NCBI RefSeq assembly: GCF_014649715.1
Contig: NZ_BMTO01000004.1
Coordinates: 276,038 to 340,037, forward strand
From: Streptomyces lateritius
GTDB lineage: Bacteria > Actinomycetota > Actinomycetes > Streptomycetales > Streptomycetaceae
DNA: 64,000 bases
Direction: 5' to 3'
Positions 42,134 to 53,484 of this stretch are shown here, in pieces (within the stretch, counting starts at the first letter, position 1; each line of letters begins with the position of its first letter). A model generated the notes under the pieces. That model was not told where the DNA came from. It made no database searches and saw only the letters and a list, made by a program, of their open reading frames with translations. The translations under genes were made by a program, and so were the position numbers.

Positions 42134-42681
42134 CGGCGGAGGCACAGGACACAGCCGGTCTGCTCCTCAGCCGGATCCGAGACGTCCCCGACTATCCGAA
42201 GCCCGGAGTGCTGTTCAAGGACATCACCCCGCTGCTCGCGGACCCGGTGGCCTTCACGGCGCTGACCGACACCCTCGCCGCACTGTGCGTCACGCACGGC
42301 GCGACGAAGATCGTCGGCCTGGAGGCGCGCGGCTTCATCCTCGCCGCTCCGGTGGCCGTCCGCGCGGGCCTTGGATTCATCCCGGTCCGCAAGGCCGGCA
42401 AGCTGCCAGGCGCGACGCTGAAGCAGGCGTACGAGCTGGAGTACGGCACCGCCGAGATCGAGGTGCACGCCGAGGATCTGCTCCCGGGCGACCGGGTCAT
42501 GGTCATCGACGACGTCCTCGCCACCGGTGGCACCGCCGAGGCATCGCTGGAGCTCATCCGGCGGGCCGGCGCGGAGGTCGCGGGGGTAGCGGTCCTCATG
42601 GAGCTCGGCTTCCTCGCCGGGCGGGCCCGGCTGGAGCCCGCCCTGCGCGGTGCCCCGCTGGAGGCGCTGATCACGGTCTGA
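42130..42681 (+). CDS. apt: Adenine phosphoribosyltransferase
   Basis: A 183-aa salvage enzyme making AMP from adenine and PRPP. The PRPP loop VMVIDDVLATGGTAEASL is near residue 122-139; GLEARGFILAAPVA near 62-75 and FIPVRKAGKLPG near 83-94 are family blocks. ATG 42130 overlaps the secF stop (ATGA). The secF-apt-relA order is conserved across actinomycetes; a terminator separates apt from relA here. Confidence 0.95.
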   Translation: MTAEAQDTAGLLLSRIRDVPDYPKPGVLFKDITPLLADPVAFTALTDTLAALCVTHGATKIVGLEARGFILAAPVAVRAGLGFIPVRKAGKLPGATLKQAYELEYGTAEIEVHAEDLLPGDRVMVIDDVLATGGTAEASLELIRRAGAEVAGVAVLMELGFLAGRARLEPALRGAPLEALITV

Positions 42682-42709
42682 CACCGCACCGGCCCACCGC
42701 CGTGCGGAG

Positions 42710-42742
42710 CGGGGCGCCCCGGGGAATCCCCGGGGCGCCCCG
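42710..42742 (+). terminator. Terminator between apt and relA
   Basis: A 15-bp perfect GC stem (CGGGGCGCCCCGGGG and complement) with a 3-nt loop, 28 nt after apt. It implies that relA is mainly transcribed from its own promoter in 42743-42891. Confidence 0.8.
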
Positions 42743-42891
42743 TCCGTTCTCCCGGTATGTCCCGGAACGGGGCCCCTCCCGCGCGTGGTGCCGGTCTCAC
42801 GGGCCGCACGCGTGAGCACACGGGCTCCCGGGTCGATACCATGGCCTTTCCGGGGCCTGACCGGGGGACCGGAACCGCACGAGGAGCGCTC

Positions 42892-45372
<2,481 letters not shown>

Positions 45373-45390
45373 CAGAGCACAGCGCGTAAG

Positions 45391-45427
45391 AAGGGGCCCC
45401 GGTACCTGTGAGGTACCGGGGCCCCTT
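45391..45427. terminator. Bidirectional terminator between relA and the DUF349 gene
   Basis: A 17-bp perfect stem (AAGGGGCCCCGGTACCT and complement) with loop GTG, flanked by A and T runs on both sides. It lies between convergent genes and can work in both directions. Confidence 0.9.
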
Positions 45428-45459
45428 TCCGTACGTACGGGTGGCGCTCAGCCTGCCGT

Positions 45460-46689
45460 TCAGCCGCCGAACTCCTCCAGGCCCTTCAGCGCCTGGTCGA
45501 GGAGCGCCTGGCGGCCCTCCAGCTCACGCGCCAGCTTGTCGGCCTTGGCGTCGTTGCCCGCCGCGCGGGCCGCGTCGATCTGCTTCTGCAGCTTGTCGAC
45601 CGCGTCCTGCAGCTGACCCGTGAGACCCGCGGCACGTGCGCGCGCCTCCGGGTTCGTCCGGCGCCACTCCGACTCCTCGGCCTCCTGGATCGCCCGCTCC
45701 ACGGCGTGCATCCGGCCCTCGACCTTCGGCCGGGCGTCGCGCGGTACGTGGCCGATGGCCTCCCAGCGCTCGTTGAGGGAGCGGAAGGCCGCACGGGCCG
45801 CCTTCAGATCCTTCACCGGCACCAGCTTCTCGGCCTCGGTGGCGAGCTCCTCCTTCAGCTTGAGGTTCTCGGTCTGCTCCGCGTCCCGCTCGGCGAAGAC
45901 CTCGCTCCGCGCCGCGAAGAAGACGTCCTGGGCACCGCGGAAGCGGTTCCACAGCTCGTCCTCGTGCTCGCGCTGGGCGCGGCCCACGGCCTTCCACTCC
46001 GCCATCAGATCCCGGTAGCGGGCCGCCGTGGCCCCCCAGTCGGTGGAGTTCGAGAGCGACTCGGCCTCCGCGACCAGCTTCTCCTTCGCCTTCCGGGCGT
46101 CCTCGCGCTGGGCGTCCAGCGAGGCGAAGTGCGCCTTGCGGCGCTTGGAGAACGCCGAGCGGGCGTGCGAGAAGCGGTGCCACAGCTCGTCGTCGGACTT
46201 CCGGTCGAGCCGGGGCAGGCCCTTCCAGATGTCCACGAGCGCGCGCAGCCGCTCGCCGGCGGCCCGCCACTGCTCGCTCTGCGCCAGCTCCTCGGCCTCC
46301 TTGACCAGCGCCTCCTTGGCGCCGCGCGCCTCGTCGGTCTGCTTGGCCTTCTGGGCCTTGCGCTCCTCACGGCGCGACTCCACCGTCTCGACCAGCTTGT
46401 CGAGACGCGCGGTCAGCGCGGCGAGGTCACCCACGGCGTGGTGCTCGTCGACCTGCTGCCGGATGTGGCCGATCGCGGCCATGGCGTCCTTGGCCGAGAG
46501 GTCGGTCGTCTTCACCCGCTTCTCGAGGAGGCCGATCTCGACCACCAAGCCGTCGTACTTGCGCTCGAAGTAGGCCAGTGCCTCCTCGGGAGTGCCGGCC
46601 TGCCACGATCCGACGACCTTCTCGCCCTCGGCAGTACGCACGTACACGGTGCCCGTCTCGTCGACGCGGCCCCACGGGTCGCTGCTCAC
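45460..46689 (-). CDS. DUF349 protein, long coiled-coil
   Basis: A 409-aa, highly charged helical protein made of repeated DUF349 units, each with a W...R..W.../L-W-x-R-F pattern (DIWKGLPRLDRKSDDELWHRFSHARSAF; AEWKAVGRAQREHEDELWNRFRGAQDVFF; ERWEAIGHVPRDARPKVEGRM). The N-terminal ~45 residues form a small beta domain (VDETGTVYVRTAEGEKVVG). Function unknown; DUF349 proteins have been linked to RNA or ribosome-related stress roles in other bacteria. GGAGGAGG precedes GTG 46689. Confidence 0.88.
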   Translation of the reverse strand: MSSDPWGRVDETGTVYVRTAEGEKVVGSWQAGTPEEALAYFERKYDGLVVEIGLLEKRVKTTDLSAKDAMAAIGHIRQQVDEHHAVGDLAALTARLDKLVETVESRREERKAQKAKQTDEARGAKEALVKEAEELAQSEQWRAAGERLRALVDIWKGLPRLDRKSDDELWHRFSHARSAFSKRRKAHFASLDAQREDARKAKEKLVAEAESLSNSTDWGATAARYRDLMAEWKAVGRAQREHEDELWNRFRGAQDVFFAARSEVFAERDAEQTENLKLKEELATEAEKLVPVKDLKAARAAFRSLNERWEAIGHVPRDARPKVEGRMHAVERAIQEAEESEWRRTNPEARARAAGLTGQLQDAVDKLQKQIDAARAAGNDAKADKLARELEGRQALLDQALKGLEEFGG

Positions 46690-46852
46690 AGCGCCTCCTC
46701 CACATGATGCCGACGAGGGGGTTGTGCCCCCTGGGCATCGTCCACAGATTTCCGGAGCGGGCAGCGCCCGCCCTCCACAACGCCAATCTAGGCGAACCGC
46801 CGCCCGGCTGTCCGCACTCAGCGCGACCGAAATCGACCGGCCGGGCCCCGGG

Positions 46853-47638
46853 TCACCGCTTGACGACCGTGGCCTTCTCGATGGTGACGACCTTCTTCGG
46901 CGCGCCGTCCGTGGCGCCGCCCTCGACCCCGGCCTTCGCGACGTCCTGGACGGCCTTCAGACCAGCCGCGTCCATCTTCCCGAAGGGGGTGTAGGTCGGC
47001 GGCAGCTTGGTGTCCTTGTACACGAGGAAGAACTGGCTGCCGCCCGTGCCCGGCTGGCCGGTGTTGGCCATCGCGACCGTGCCGGCCGGGAAGGTCACCG
47101 AACCGTCCTTGCCCGCCTTGCCCAGGGCGGTCAGGTTCTCGTCCGGGATGTTGTACCCGGGCCCGCCGGTGCCGTCCCCCTTCGGGTCACCGCACTGGAG
47201 GACGAAGATGCCCTGGGTGGTGAGCCGGTGACACTTGGTCCCGTCGAAGTACTTCTTGTCCGCGAGGTGCTTGAAGGAGTTCACCGTCCGCGGGGTCTTC
47301 GCCGCGTCCATCGCGAGGGAGATGTCGCCCTCGTTCGTCTTGAGGGACATCGTGTACGTGGCGTTCTTGTCGATCGCCATCGCCGGCTCCGGCGTCGACG
47401 ATCCGCTCGCCGAGGGCGTCGGGGTGTCGCCCGCCGCGTCGTCGCTGCCCTTCTTGCCGCCGTCGGTCAGCGAGACCGACGCGTACACCGCGCCTCCCGC
47501 GGCGAGCACGACGGCCAGCGAGGCGGCGATGACGGTGTTGCGACGCCTGGCCTTCTGCCGCGCCTCCTGCCGCCGCTGCTGCTGGCGCACGTACTTCTCC
47601 CTGGCGAGCTGCCGCCGCCGCTGATCGCTGCTGACCAC
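46853..47638 (-). CDS. Membrane-anchored cyclophilin-type peptidyl-prolyl isomerase
   Basis: A 261-aa protein. A basic N-terminal segment (QRRRQLAREKYVRQQQRRQEAR) precedes one membrane helix (about residues 37-55), a Ser/Thr/Pro linker and an external cyclophilin domain: KTPRTVNSFKHLADKKYFDGTKCHRL, then GTGGPGYNIPDE and GTVAMANTGQPGTGGSQFFLVY. It would fold exported proteins at the outer face of the membrane. GTG 47638 is chosen because AAGGAGCAG lies upstream; the open frame beyond it crosses the promoter shared with the divergent hydrolase gene. Confidence 0.9.
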   Translation of the reverse strand: MVSSDQRRRQLAREKYVRQQQRRQEARQKARRRNTVIAASLAVVLAAGGAVYASVSLTDGGKKGSDDAAGDTPTPSASGSSTPEPAMAIDKNATYTMSLKTNEGDISLAMDAAKTPRTVNSFKHLADKKYFDGTKCHRLTTQGIFVLQCGDPKGDGTGGPGYNIPDENLTALGKAGKDGSVTFPAGTVAMANTGQPGTGGSQFFLVYKDTKLPPTYTPFGKMDAAGLKAVQDVAKAGVEGGATDGAPKKVVTIEKATVVKR

Positions 47639-47790
47639 CGGTTCTGCTCCTTGTCCCTCGTCTGTCGCTGTCCTGGCCGGACGTGCCCGTACCGTATACG
47701 GGTTGGCTGTGGAATACGCAGCGCCGGTAGGCTCTGATCTGCCGCTTCCGCTCCGTCGCACCCCGTGCCGGACGACATTTAAGGACGATC

Positions 47791-48498
47791 GTGCTGATTG
47801 CCGGGTTCCCCGCCGGGGCCTGGGGGACCAACTGCTATCTGGTCGCCCCCGCCGCAGGCGAGGAGTGCGTGATCATCGACCCGGGCCACCAGGCCGCCCA
47901 GGGAGTCGAGGAGACGCTTCTGAAGCATCGGCTCAAGCCCGTCGCGGTGGTCCTCACCCATGGCCACATCGACCACGTCGCCTCCGTCGTCCCGGTCTGC
48001 GGCGCCCATGACGTACCCGCGTGGATCCACCCCGCCGACCGGTACATGATGAGCGACCCGGAGAAGGCGCTCGGCCGCTCCATCGGGATGCCCCTCATGG
48101 GTGAACTGACCGTGGGCGAGCCGGACGACGTGCACGAGCTCACCGACGGCGCGCGGCTGGATCTCGCCGGACTGCAGTTCTCCGTCGCGCACGCGCCCGG
48201 TCATACCAAGGGGTCGGTGACCTTCCAGATGCCGCAGACCACGGAGGTCCCCTCCGTGTTCTTCTCCGGGGATCTGCTCTTCGCCGGCTCCATCGGACGC
48301 ACCGACCTGCCCGGCGGTGACATGGACGAGATGCTCGAATCGCTGGCCCGCGTGTGCCTGCCGCTCGACAACTCGACCGTGGTGCTGTCGGGGCACGGTC
48401 CCCAGACGACCATCGGCCAGGAGCGCGCCACCAATCCGTATCTGCGGCAGGTGGCCGCCGGCCTCGGGAGCGTGGACGCTCCCCGACGAGGAATGTGA
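47791..48498 (+). CDS. Metallo-beta-lactamase-fold hydrolase (glyoxalase II-like)
   Basis: A 235-aa dizinc hydrolase with [11 protein letters not shown] near residue 55-65, [10 protein letters not shown] near 133-142, [18 protein letters not shown] near 155-172 and [13 protein letters not shown] near 200. This is the hydroxyacylglutathione hydrolase-like subgroup, but actinomycetes lack glutathione, so the thiol-ester substrate is unknown. The start is GTG 47791 with AAGGACG upstream. It is followed by hisS after 10 bp. Confidence 0.92.
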   Translation: MLIAGFPAGAWGTNCYLVAPAAGEECVIIDPGHQAAQGVEETLLKHRLKPVAVVLTHGHIDHVASVVPVCGAHDVPAWIHPADRYMMSDPEKALGRSIGMPLMGELTVGEPDDVHELTDGARLDLAGLQFSVAHAPGHTKGSVTFQMPQTTEVPSVFFSGDLLFAGSIGRTDLPGGDMDEMLESLARVCLPLDNSTVVLSGHGPQTTIGQERATNPYLRQVAAGLGSVDAPRRGM

Positions 48499-48508
48499 CG
48501 AGATCTAC

Positions 48509-49771
48509 GTGAGCACCTTCAAGGCCCCCAAGGGCACGTACGACCTGATCCCGCCCTACTCCGCCACGTACCTGGCGGTCCGGGACGCGATCTCCGCGCC
48601 CCTGCGGAAGTCCGGCTACGGCTACGTCGAGACCCCCGGCTTCGAGGACGTGAACCTCTTCGCCCGCGGCGTCGGCGAGTCCACCGACATCGTCACCAAG
48701 GAGATGTACGCCTTCGAGACCAAGGGCGGCGACAAGCTCGCCCTGCGTCCCGAGGGGACCGCCTCCGTGCTGCGCGCGGCCCTGGAGGCCAGCCTGCACA
48801 AGCAGGGCAACCTGCCGGTGAAGCTCTGGTACTCCGGCTCGTACTACCGCTACGAGCGCCCGCAGAAGGGCCGCTACCGCCACTTCTCCCAGGTCGGCGC
48901 CGAGGCGATCGGCGCCGAGGACCCGGCGCTCGACGCCGAGCTGATCATCCTCGCCGACCAGGCGTACCGCTCGCTCGGCCTGAAGAACTTCCGCATCCTG
49001 CTGAACTCGCTCGGCGACAAGGAGTGCCGCCCCGTCTACCGCGAGGCCCTGCAGACGTTCCTGCGCGGCCTCGACCTCGACGAGGACACCCTGCGCCGGG
49101 CCGAGATCAACCCGCTGCGGGTCCTCGACGACAAGCGGGAAGCCGTGCAGAAGCAGCTGGTCGGCGCGCCGCTGCTGCGGGACTACCTGTGCGACGCGTG
49201 CAAGGCGTACCACGAGGAGGTGCGCGCGCTCATCACGGCCGCGGGCGTGGTCTTCGAGGACGACGCGAAGCTGGTGCGCGGCCTGGACTACTACACCCGG
49301 ACCACCTTCGAGTTCGTCCACGACGGTCTCGGCTCGCAGTCCGCGGTGGGCGGCGGCGGACGCTACGACGGCCTCTCCGAGATGATCGGCGGCCCGGCGC
49401 TCCCGTCGGTCGGCTGGGCGCTCGGCGTGGACCGCACGGTCCTCGCCCTGGAGGCCGAGGGCGTCGAGCTGGACATCCCGGCCACCACCAGCGTCTTCGC
49501 GGTGGCCATCGGCGCGGAGGCGCGCCGCGTCCTCTTCGGCAAGGTCAGCGAGCTCCGCAAGGCCGGCGTCGCGGCGGACTTCTCCTTCGGCGGCAAGGGC
49601 CTCAAGGGCGCGATGAAGGACGCCAACCGCTCCGGGGCCCGCCTCACCGTGGTCGCGGGCGAGCGCGACCTCGCCGAGGGCGTCGTCCAGCTCAAGGACA
49701 TGGAGTCCGGCGAGCAGGAGGCGGTCGCCCTGGACGCTCTGGTCGACGCGGTCCGGACGAAGCTGGCCTGA
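48509..49771 (+). CDS. hisS: Histidyl-tRNA synthetase
   Basis: A 420-aa class II synthetase. It has motif 1 and the [14 protein letters not shown] start, motif 2 [22 protein letters not shown] near residue 108-129, the histidine motif [15 protein letters not shown] near 255-269, and the C-terminal anticodon domain. GTG 48509 is taken as start from the conserved N-terminus; ribosome signals around it are weak, and it starts 10 bp after the hydrolase gene, so coupling is likely. A terminator follows at 49789. Confidence 0.96.
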   Translation: MSTFKAPKGTYDLIPPYSATYLAVRDAISAPLRKSGYGYVETPGFEDVNLFARGVGESTDIVTKEMYAFETKGGDKLALRPEGTASVLRAALEASLHKQGNLPVKLWYSGSYYRYERPQKGRYRHFSQVGAEAIGAEDPALDAELIILADQAYRSLGLKNFRILLNSLGDKECRPVYREALQTFLRGLDLDEDTLRRAEINPLRVLDDKREAVQKQLVGAPLLRDYLCDACKAYHEEVRALITAAGVVFEDDAKLVRGLDYYTRTTFEFVHDGLGSQSAVGGGGRYDGLSEMIGGPALPSVGWALGVDRTVLALEAEGVELDIPATTSVFAVAIGAEARRVLFGKVSELRKAGVAADFSFGGKGLKGAMKDANRSGARLTVVAGERDLAEGVVQLKDMESGEQEAVALDALVDAVRTKLA

Positions 49772-49788
49772 CCGCCGTCACGTGCACG

Positions 49789-49819
49789 CGGGCCCGGACC
49801 ACGGCGTGGTCCGGGCCCG
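49789..49819. terminator. Terminator after hisS
   Basis: A 14-bp perfect stem CGGGCCCGGACCAC/GTGGTCCGGGCCCG with a 3-nt loop, 17 nt after the hisS stop. Confidence 0.85.
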
Positions 49820-49905
49820 TCCTTATGTCCACCGAACGGTGGACACGGTGCCGCGTGCGGCAGAATGACCGTGCCCAGAAGCCCGCGAGCGATGGATACG
49901 ACGAC

Positions 49906-50532
49906 ATGACGAGTGCAGCGGTTGACCACGCGTCCGCCGAGCGGAACGGCGGCGGCGGGATCGGCGCGAGCCGGGCCTTCGCCTGGATGCTGGTGGTCAC
50001 CGGCGCGGCCGGTCTGCTCGCCGCCTGGGTCATCACGATCGACAAGTTCAAGCTGCTCGAGGACCCGGACTTCACCCCGGGGTGCAGCCTCAATCCGATC
50101 GTCTCCTGCGGCAACATCATGAAGAGCGAGCAGGCCGCGGTCTTCGGCTTCCCCAACCCCATGCTCGGCCTCGTCACCTACGCCATGGTGATCGCGATCG
50201 GCGTGGCGCTCCTCGCGGGCGCCCGCTACCGCCGCTGGTACTGGCTCGGACTGAACGCCGGCACGCTCTTCGGGGTGGGCTTCTGCACCTGGCTGATGTA
50301 CCAGTCGCTGTACGAGATCAACGCCCTGTGCCTGTGGTGCTGCCTCGCCTGGGTCGCCACCATCGTCATGTTCTGGTACGTGACCTCCCACAACGTCCGC
50401 AAGGGCGTCATCCCCGCCCCCGCCGGACTGCGCACCTTCTTCGACGAGTTCACCTGGGTGCTACCCGCCCTGCACATAGGGATCATCGGCATGCTGATCC
50501 TGACCCGCTGGTGGGACTTCTGGACGAGCTGA
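49906..50532 (+). CDS. Vitamin K epoxide reductase (VKOR) family membrane protein
   Basis: A 208-aa protein with four to five helices. The active-site CLWCCLA (CxxC) is near residue 144-150 and the loop pair in FTPGCSLNPIVSCGNIMKSEQ near 55-75. Actinobacterial VKOR reoxidises DsbA-type proteins through menaquinone to make disulfide bonds outside the membrane. ATG 49906 is used. It lies in a stand-alone unit between hisS and rarA. Confidence 0.9.
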   Translation: MTSAAVDHASAERNGGGGIGASRAFAWMLVVTGAAGLLAAWVITIDKFKLLEDPDFTPGCSLNPIVSCGNIMKSEQAAVFGFPNPMLGLVTYAMVIAIGVALLAGARYRRWYWLGLNAGTLFGVGFCTWLMYQSLYEINALCLWCCLAWVATIVMFWYVTSHNVRKGVIPAPAGLRTFFDEFTWVLPALHIGIIGMLILTRWWDFWTS

Positions 50533-50577
50533 CGGGAACGGGCCCGACGGCGTTGTCGGTGGCGTGACCTAGGCTTC

Positions 50578-51939
50578 ATGACTGTGGAGCCCGACCTCTT
50601 TACCGCCGCCGCGGAAGAACGCCAGGAGAAGGACCCGTCCAGCAGCCCCCTGGCCGTCCGGATGCGCCCGCGCACCCTCGACGAAGTCCTCGGCCAGCAG
50701 CATCTGCTGAAGCCGGGATCGCCGCTGCGCCGGCTGGTGGGGGAGGGCGGCGGCGGCCCGGCGGGCGCCTCGTCCGTGATCCTGTGGGGGCCGCCGGGCA
50801 TCGGCAAGACGACCCTCGCGTACGTCGTCTCCAAGGCGACCAACAAGCGGTTCGTGGAGCTCTCCGCGATCACCGCGGGCGTCAAGGAGGTCCGGGCGGT
50901 CATCGAGGGGGCCCGGCGGGCGGCCGGGGGCTACGGCAAGGAGACCGTCCTCTTCCTCGACGAGATCCACCGCTTCTCCAAGGCCCAGCAGGACTCGCTC
51001 CTCCCGGCGGTGGAGAACCGCTGGGTGACGCTGATCGCGGCGACGACGGAGAACCCGTACTTCTCGATCATCTCCCCGCTGCTCTCGCGCTCCCTGCTGC
51101 TCACGCTCGAACCGCTCACCGACGGCGACCTGCGGGACCTGCTGAAGCGGGCGTTGACCGAGGAGCGGGGGCTGGGCGGGGCGGTCACCCTGCCGGAGGA
51201 CGCCGAGGCGCACCTGCTGCGGATCGCCGGCGGTGACGCGCGCCGCGCGCTGACGGCCCTGGAAGCCGCGGCGGGCGCGGCCCTCGCCAAGGGCGAGCCG
51301 GAGATCACGCTCCAGACGGTCGAGGAGACCGTCGACCGCGCGGCGGTGAAGTACGACCGTGACGGCGACCAGCACTACGACGTGGCCAGCGCCCTCATCA
51401 AGTCGATCCGCGGCTCGGACGTGGACGCGGCGCTGCACTATCTGGCCCGGATGATCGAGGCGGGGGAGGACCCCCGGTTCATCGCCCGGCGCCTGATGAT
51501 CTCGGCCAGCGAGGACATCGGTCTCGCGGACCCGACGGCGCTGCCGACGGCCGTGGCGGCCGCCCAGGCCGTCGCCATGATCGGTTTCCCCGAGGCCGCG
51601 CTGACGCTCAGCCACGCCACGATCGCACTGGCCCTGGCCCCGAAGTCGAACGCGGCGACCCTCGCGATCTCCGCCGCCCAGGCCGATGTGCGGGGCGGCC
51701 TGGCCGGCCCGGTCCCTGCACACCTCCGTGACGGCCACTACAAGGGCGCGGCCAAACTGGGCCACGCCCAGGGGTACGTCTACCCGCACGACGTCCCGGG
51801 CGGCATCGCGGCCCAGCAGTACGCCCCCGACGCGGTCCACGGCAAGCGTTACTACGAACCGACCCGGTACGGCGCGGAGGCACGGTACGCGGACGTCGTG
51901 GAGAAGGTGCGCGAAAGGCTGCGGGGCGAGGGCGGGTAG
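50578..51939 (+). CDS. rarA: Replication-associated recombination protein RarA (MgsA)
   Basis: A 453-aa AAA+ ATPase acting at stalled replication forks. Walker [15 protein letters not shown] is near residue 72-85, Walker [17 protein letters not shown] near 124-139, sensor 1 ATTENPYF near 155-162, and the C-terminal tetramer domain includes [30 protein letters not shown]. An AGGCT-like -10 box ends a few bases before ATG 50578, so it may be leaderless. Its stop is only 3 bp from the stop of the convergent gene, with no terminator visible. Confidence 0.94.
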   Translation: MTVEPDLFTAAAEERQEKDPSSSPLAVRMRPRTLDEVLGQQHLLKPGSPLRRLVGEGGGGPAGASSVILWGPPGIGKTTLAYVVSKATNKRFVELSAITAGVKEVRAVIEGARRAAGGYGKETVLFLDEIHRFSKAQQDSLLPAVENRWVTLIAATTENPYFSIISPLLSRSLLLTLEPLTDGDLRDLLKRALTEERGLGGAVTLPEDAEAHLLRIAGGDARRALTALEAAAGAALAKGEPEITLQTVEETVDRAAVKYDRDGDQHYDVASALIKSIRGSDVDAALHYLARMIEAGEDPRFIARRLMISASEDIGLADPTALPTAVAAAQAVAMIGFPEAALTLSHATIALALAPKSNAATLAISAAQADVRGGLAGPVPAHLRDGHYKGAAKLGHAQGYVYPHDVPGGIAAQQYAPDAVHGKRYYEPTRYGAEARYADVVEKVRERLRGEGG

Positions 51940-51942
51940 CGC

Positions 51943-52782
51943 TCAGGAGCGCGCGGCGTCGAAGAGCCGGTGCAGCTCGCGCCGCAGCCCGCCCACGTCC
52001 CGTACGGGTTCGGGGAAGTCGAAGCGCGCGTCGAAGCATTGGTGCGGCCCCGCGCTGAAGCGGATCCGCAGCCCGAAGCGGTCGAGGGCCAGCGGCGCGA
52101 CGTCCCGCGTCGGCACCAGGGCCGCCGACCGCTCGCCGAGCAGCGTGCTCAGCTCGCGGACCTGCTCGCCGTGGGCCGCGTGCAGGTGCTGCAGCAGCTC
52201 GGTCTCATGCGCGTGCAGAGGATCGGGCGAGGCCGCGGCGAACTCCTCCGGATCGACCTCCGATGCGCCCCACAGATCGTCGACGCTCGCCTCGTACGGC
52301 TCCAGGCGCAGCATCATGCGGCCGGGCTCGGCCACGCCGGGCAGGCAGGTGAGCCAGCCGGCGACCCAGGCACGGCCACGGATACGGTGGGGGACGGAGA
52401 CGGGGGCCACGTCCGTGAGTTCCAGGACGACCGGCAGCTCGTCGTCCTGGGCGTGGGTGGCGGCCCGTACCGGCGGGGCGTCGGCCGGGAAGAGCAGGAA
52501 GATCTCGCCGTCCGGCCCGACCGCCCGCGCCTCCGGCGTCAGCTGCTCGAGGCGCAGCCGCTCGGCCCCTGGAATCAGGAGCACCGCGGAGCATGTACTC
52601 TGTACGAGAGTTCGTGTGCGCTCGGCTGCTGACGGCATCCGCGCGATTTCAAGCCCGCTGGGACGCGGCTGGCCATGAGCTGATCGGACCTCCGTCACAT
52701 CGATGCCCTCCGCGGACGCGGAGGAAGCATCGTTCATTGTGCTGCTGTCTGTGATGCGCGTGGTGTTCCCAGGGCGAGACAT
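51943..52782 (-). CDS. DUF2470 protein, probably iron-regulated (heme-related)
   Basis: A 279-aa protein. The middle part is a split-barrel-like domain (AERLRLEQLTPEARAVGPDGEIFLLFPADAP). The C-terminal ~80 residues fit DUF2470 (HAHETELLQHLHAAHGEQVRELSTLL; LALDRFGLRIRF; FDFPEPVRDVGGLRRELHRLF), a domain found in HugZ-type heme-utilisation proteins. A DmdR1/DtxR iron box lies just upstream at 52797, so expression should rise in iron starvation. ATG 52782 is used. The heme role is inference from domain and operator. Confidence 0.8.
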   Translation of the reverse strand: MSRPGNTTRITDSSTMNDASSASAEGIDVTEVRSAHGQPRPSGLEIARMPSAAERTRTLVQSTCSAVLLIPGAERLRLEQLTPEARAVGPDGEIFLLFPADAPPVRAATHAQDDELPVVLELTDVAPVSVPHRIRGRAWVAGWLTCLPGVAEPGRMMLRLEPYEASVDDLWGASEVDPEEFAAASPDPLHAHETELLQHLHAAHGEQVRELSTLLGERSAALVPTRDVAPLALDRFGLRIRFSAGPHQCFDARFDFPEPVRDVGGLRRELHRLFDAARS

Positions 52783-52796
52783 GCGATCTCCTTGAG

Positions 52797-52815
52797 TAAG
52801 GTGAGCCTAACCTAA
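52797..52815 (-). promoter_or_regulatory. DmdR1/DtxR-type iron box
   Basis: On the plus strand the site reads TAAGGTGAGCCTAACCTAA; its complement matches the 19-bp iron-box consensus TTAGGTTAGGCTAACCTAA at 17 positions. It is 15 bp upstream of the DUF2470 start and about 24 bp upstream of the rpsD start on the other strand. Confidence 0.8.
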
Positions 52816-52838
52816 CCTACAACGGAGGTCTGGAGAAC

Positions 52839-53453
52839 GTGCCTAACCAGTCGCGTCCCAAGGTCAAGAAGTCTCGCGCGCTCGGTATCGCGCTGACGCC
52901 GAAGGCTGTCAAGTACTTCGAAGCCCGCCCGTACCCGCCGGGTGAGCACGGCCGTGGCCGCAAGCAGAACTCGGACTACAAGGTCCGTCTGCTCGAGAAG
53001 CAGCGCCTGCGCGCTCAGTACGACATCAGCGAGCGCCAGATGGCGCGCGCCTACGACCGCGCCAAGAAGGCCGAAGGCAAGACGGGTGAGGCGCTGGTCG
53101 TCGAGCTCGAGCGTCGCCTCGACGCCCTGGTCCTGCGTTCGGGCATCGCCCGCACCATCTACCAGGCCCGCCAGATGGTCGTGCACGGTCACATCCAGGT
53201 CAACGGTGGCAAGGTCGACAAGCCGTCGTTCCGTGTCCGTCCCGACGACGTCGTGATGGTCCGCGAGCGCTCCCGCGAGAAGCCCCTGTTCCAGGTGGCC
53301 CGTGAGGGTGGCTTCGCCGCCGACGGTGAGACCCCGCGCTACCTGCAGGTCAACCTGAAGGCCCTGGCCTTCCGCCTCGACCGCGACCCGAACCGCAAGG
53401 AAATCCCGGTCATCTGCGACGAGCAGCTGGTCGTCGAGTACTACGCCCGCTGA
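52839..53453 (+). CDS. rpsD: 30S ribosomal protein S4 (cysteine-free form)
   Basis: A 204-aa protein of the small subunit, an early rRNA-binding assembly protein. The S4 RNA-binding domain is [34 protein letters not shown] (residues ~88-121). The N-terminus ([22 protein letters not shown]) lacks the CxxC zinc knuckle of canonical S4; the only cysteine is near the C-terminus (VICDEQ). GTG 52839 follows a purine-rich GGAG. It stands alone, outside the usual rpsM-rpsK-rpoA operon. Confidence 0.95.
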   Translation: MPNQSRPKVKKSRALGIALTPKAVKYFEARPYPPGEHGRGRKQNSDYKVRLLEKQRLRAQYDISERQMARAYDRAKKAEGKTGEALVVELERRLDALVLRSGIARTIYQARQMVVHGHIQVNGGKVDKPSFRVRPDDVVMVRERSREKPLFQVAREGGFAADGETPRYLQVNLKALAFRLDRDPNRKEIPVICDEQLVVEYYAR

Positions 53454-53484
53454 TCCAGGCGACGTAGTACCGCGCACTTCGCGG

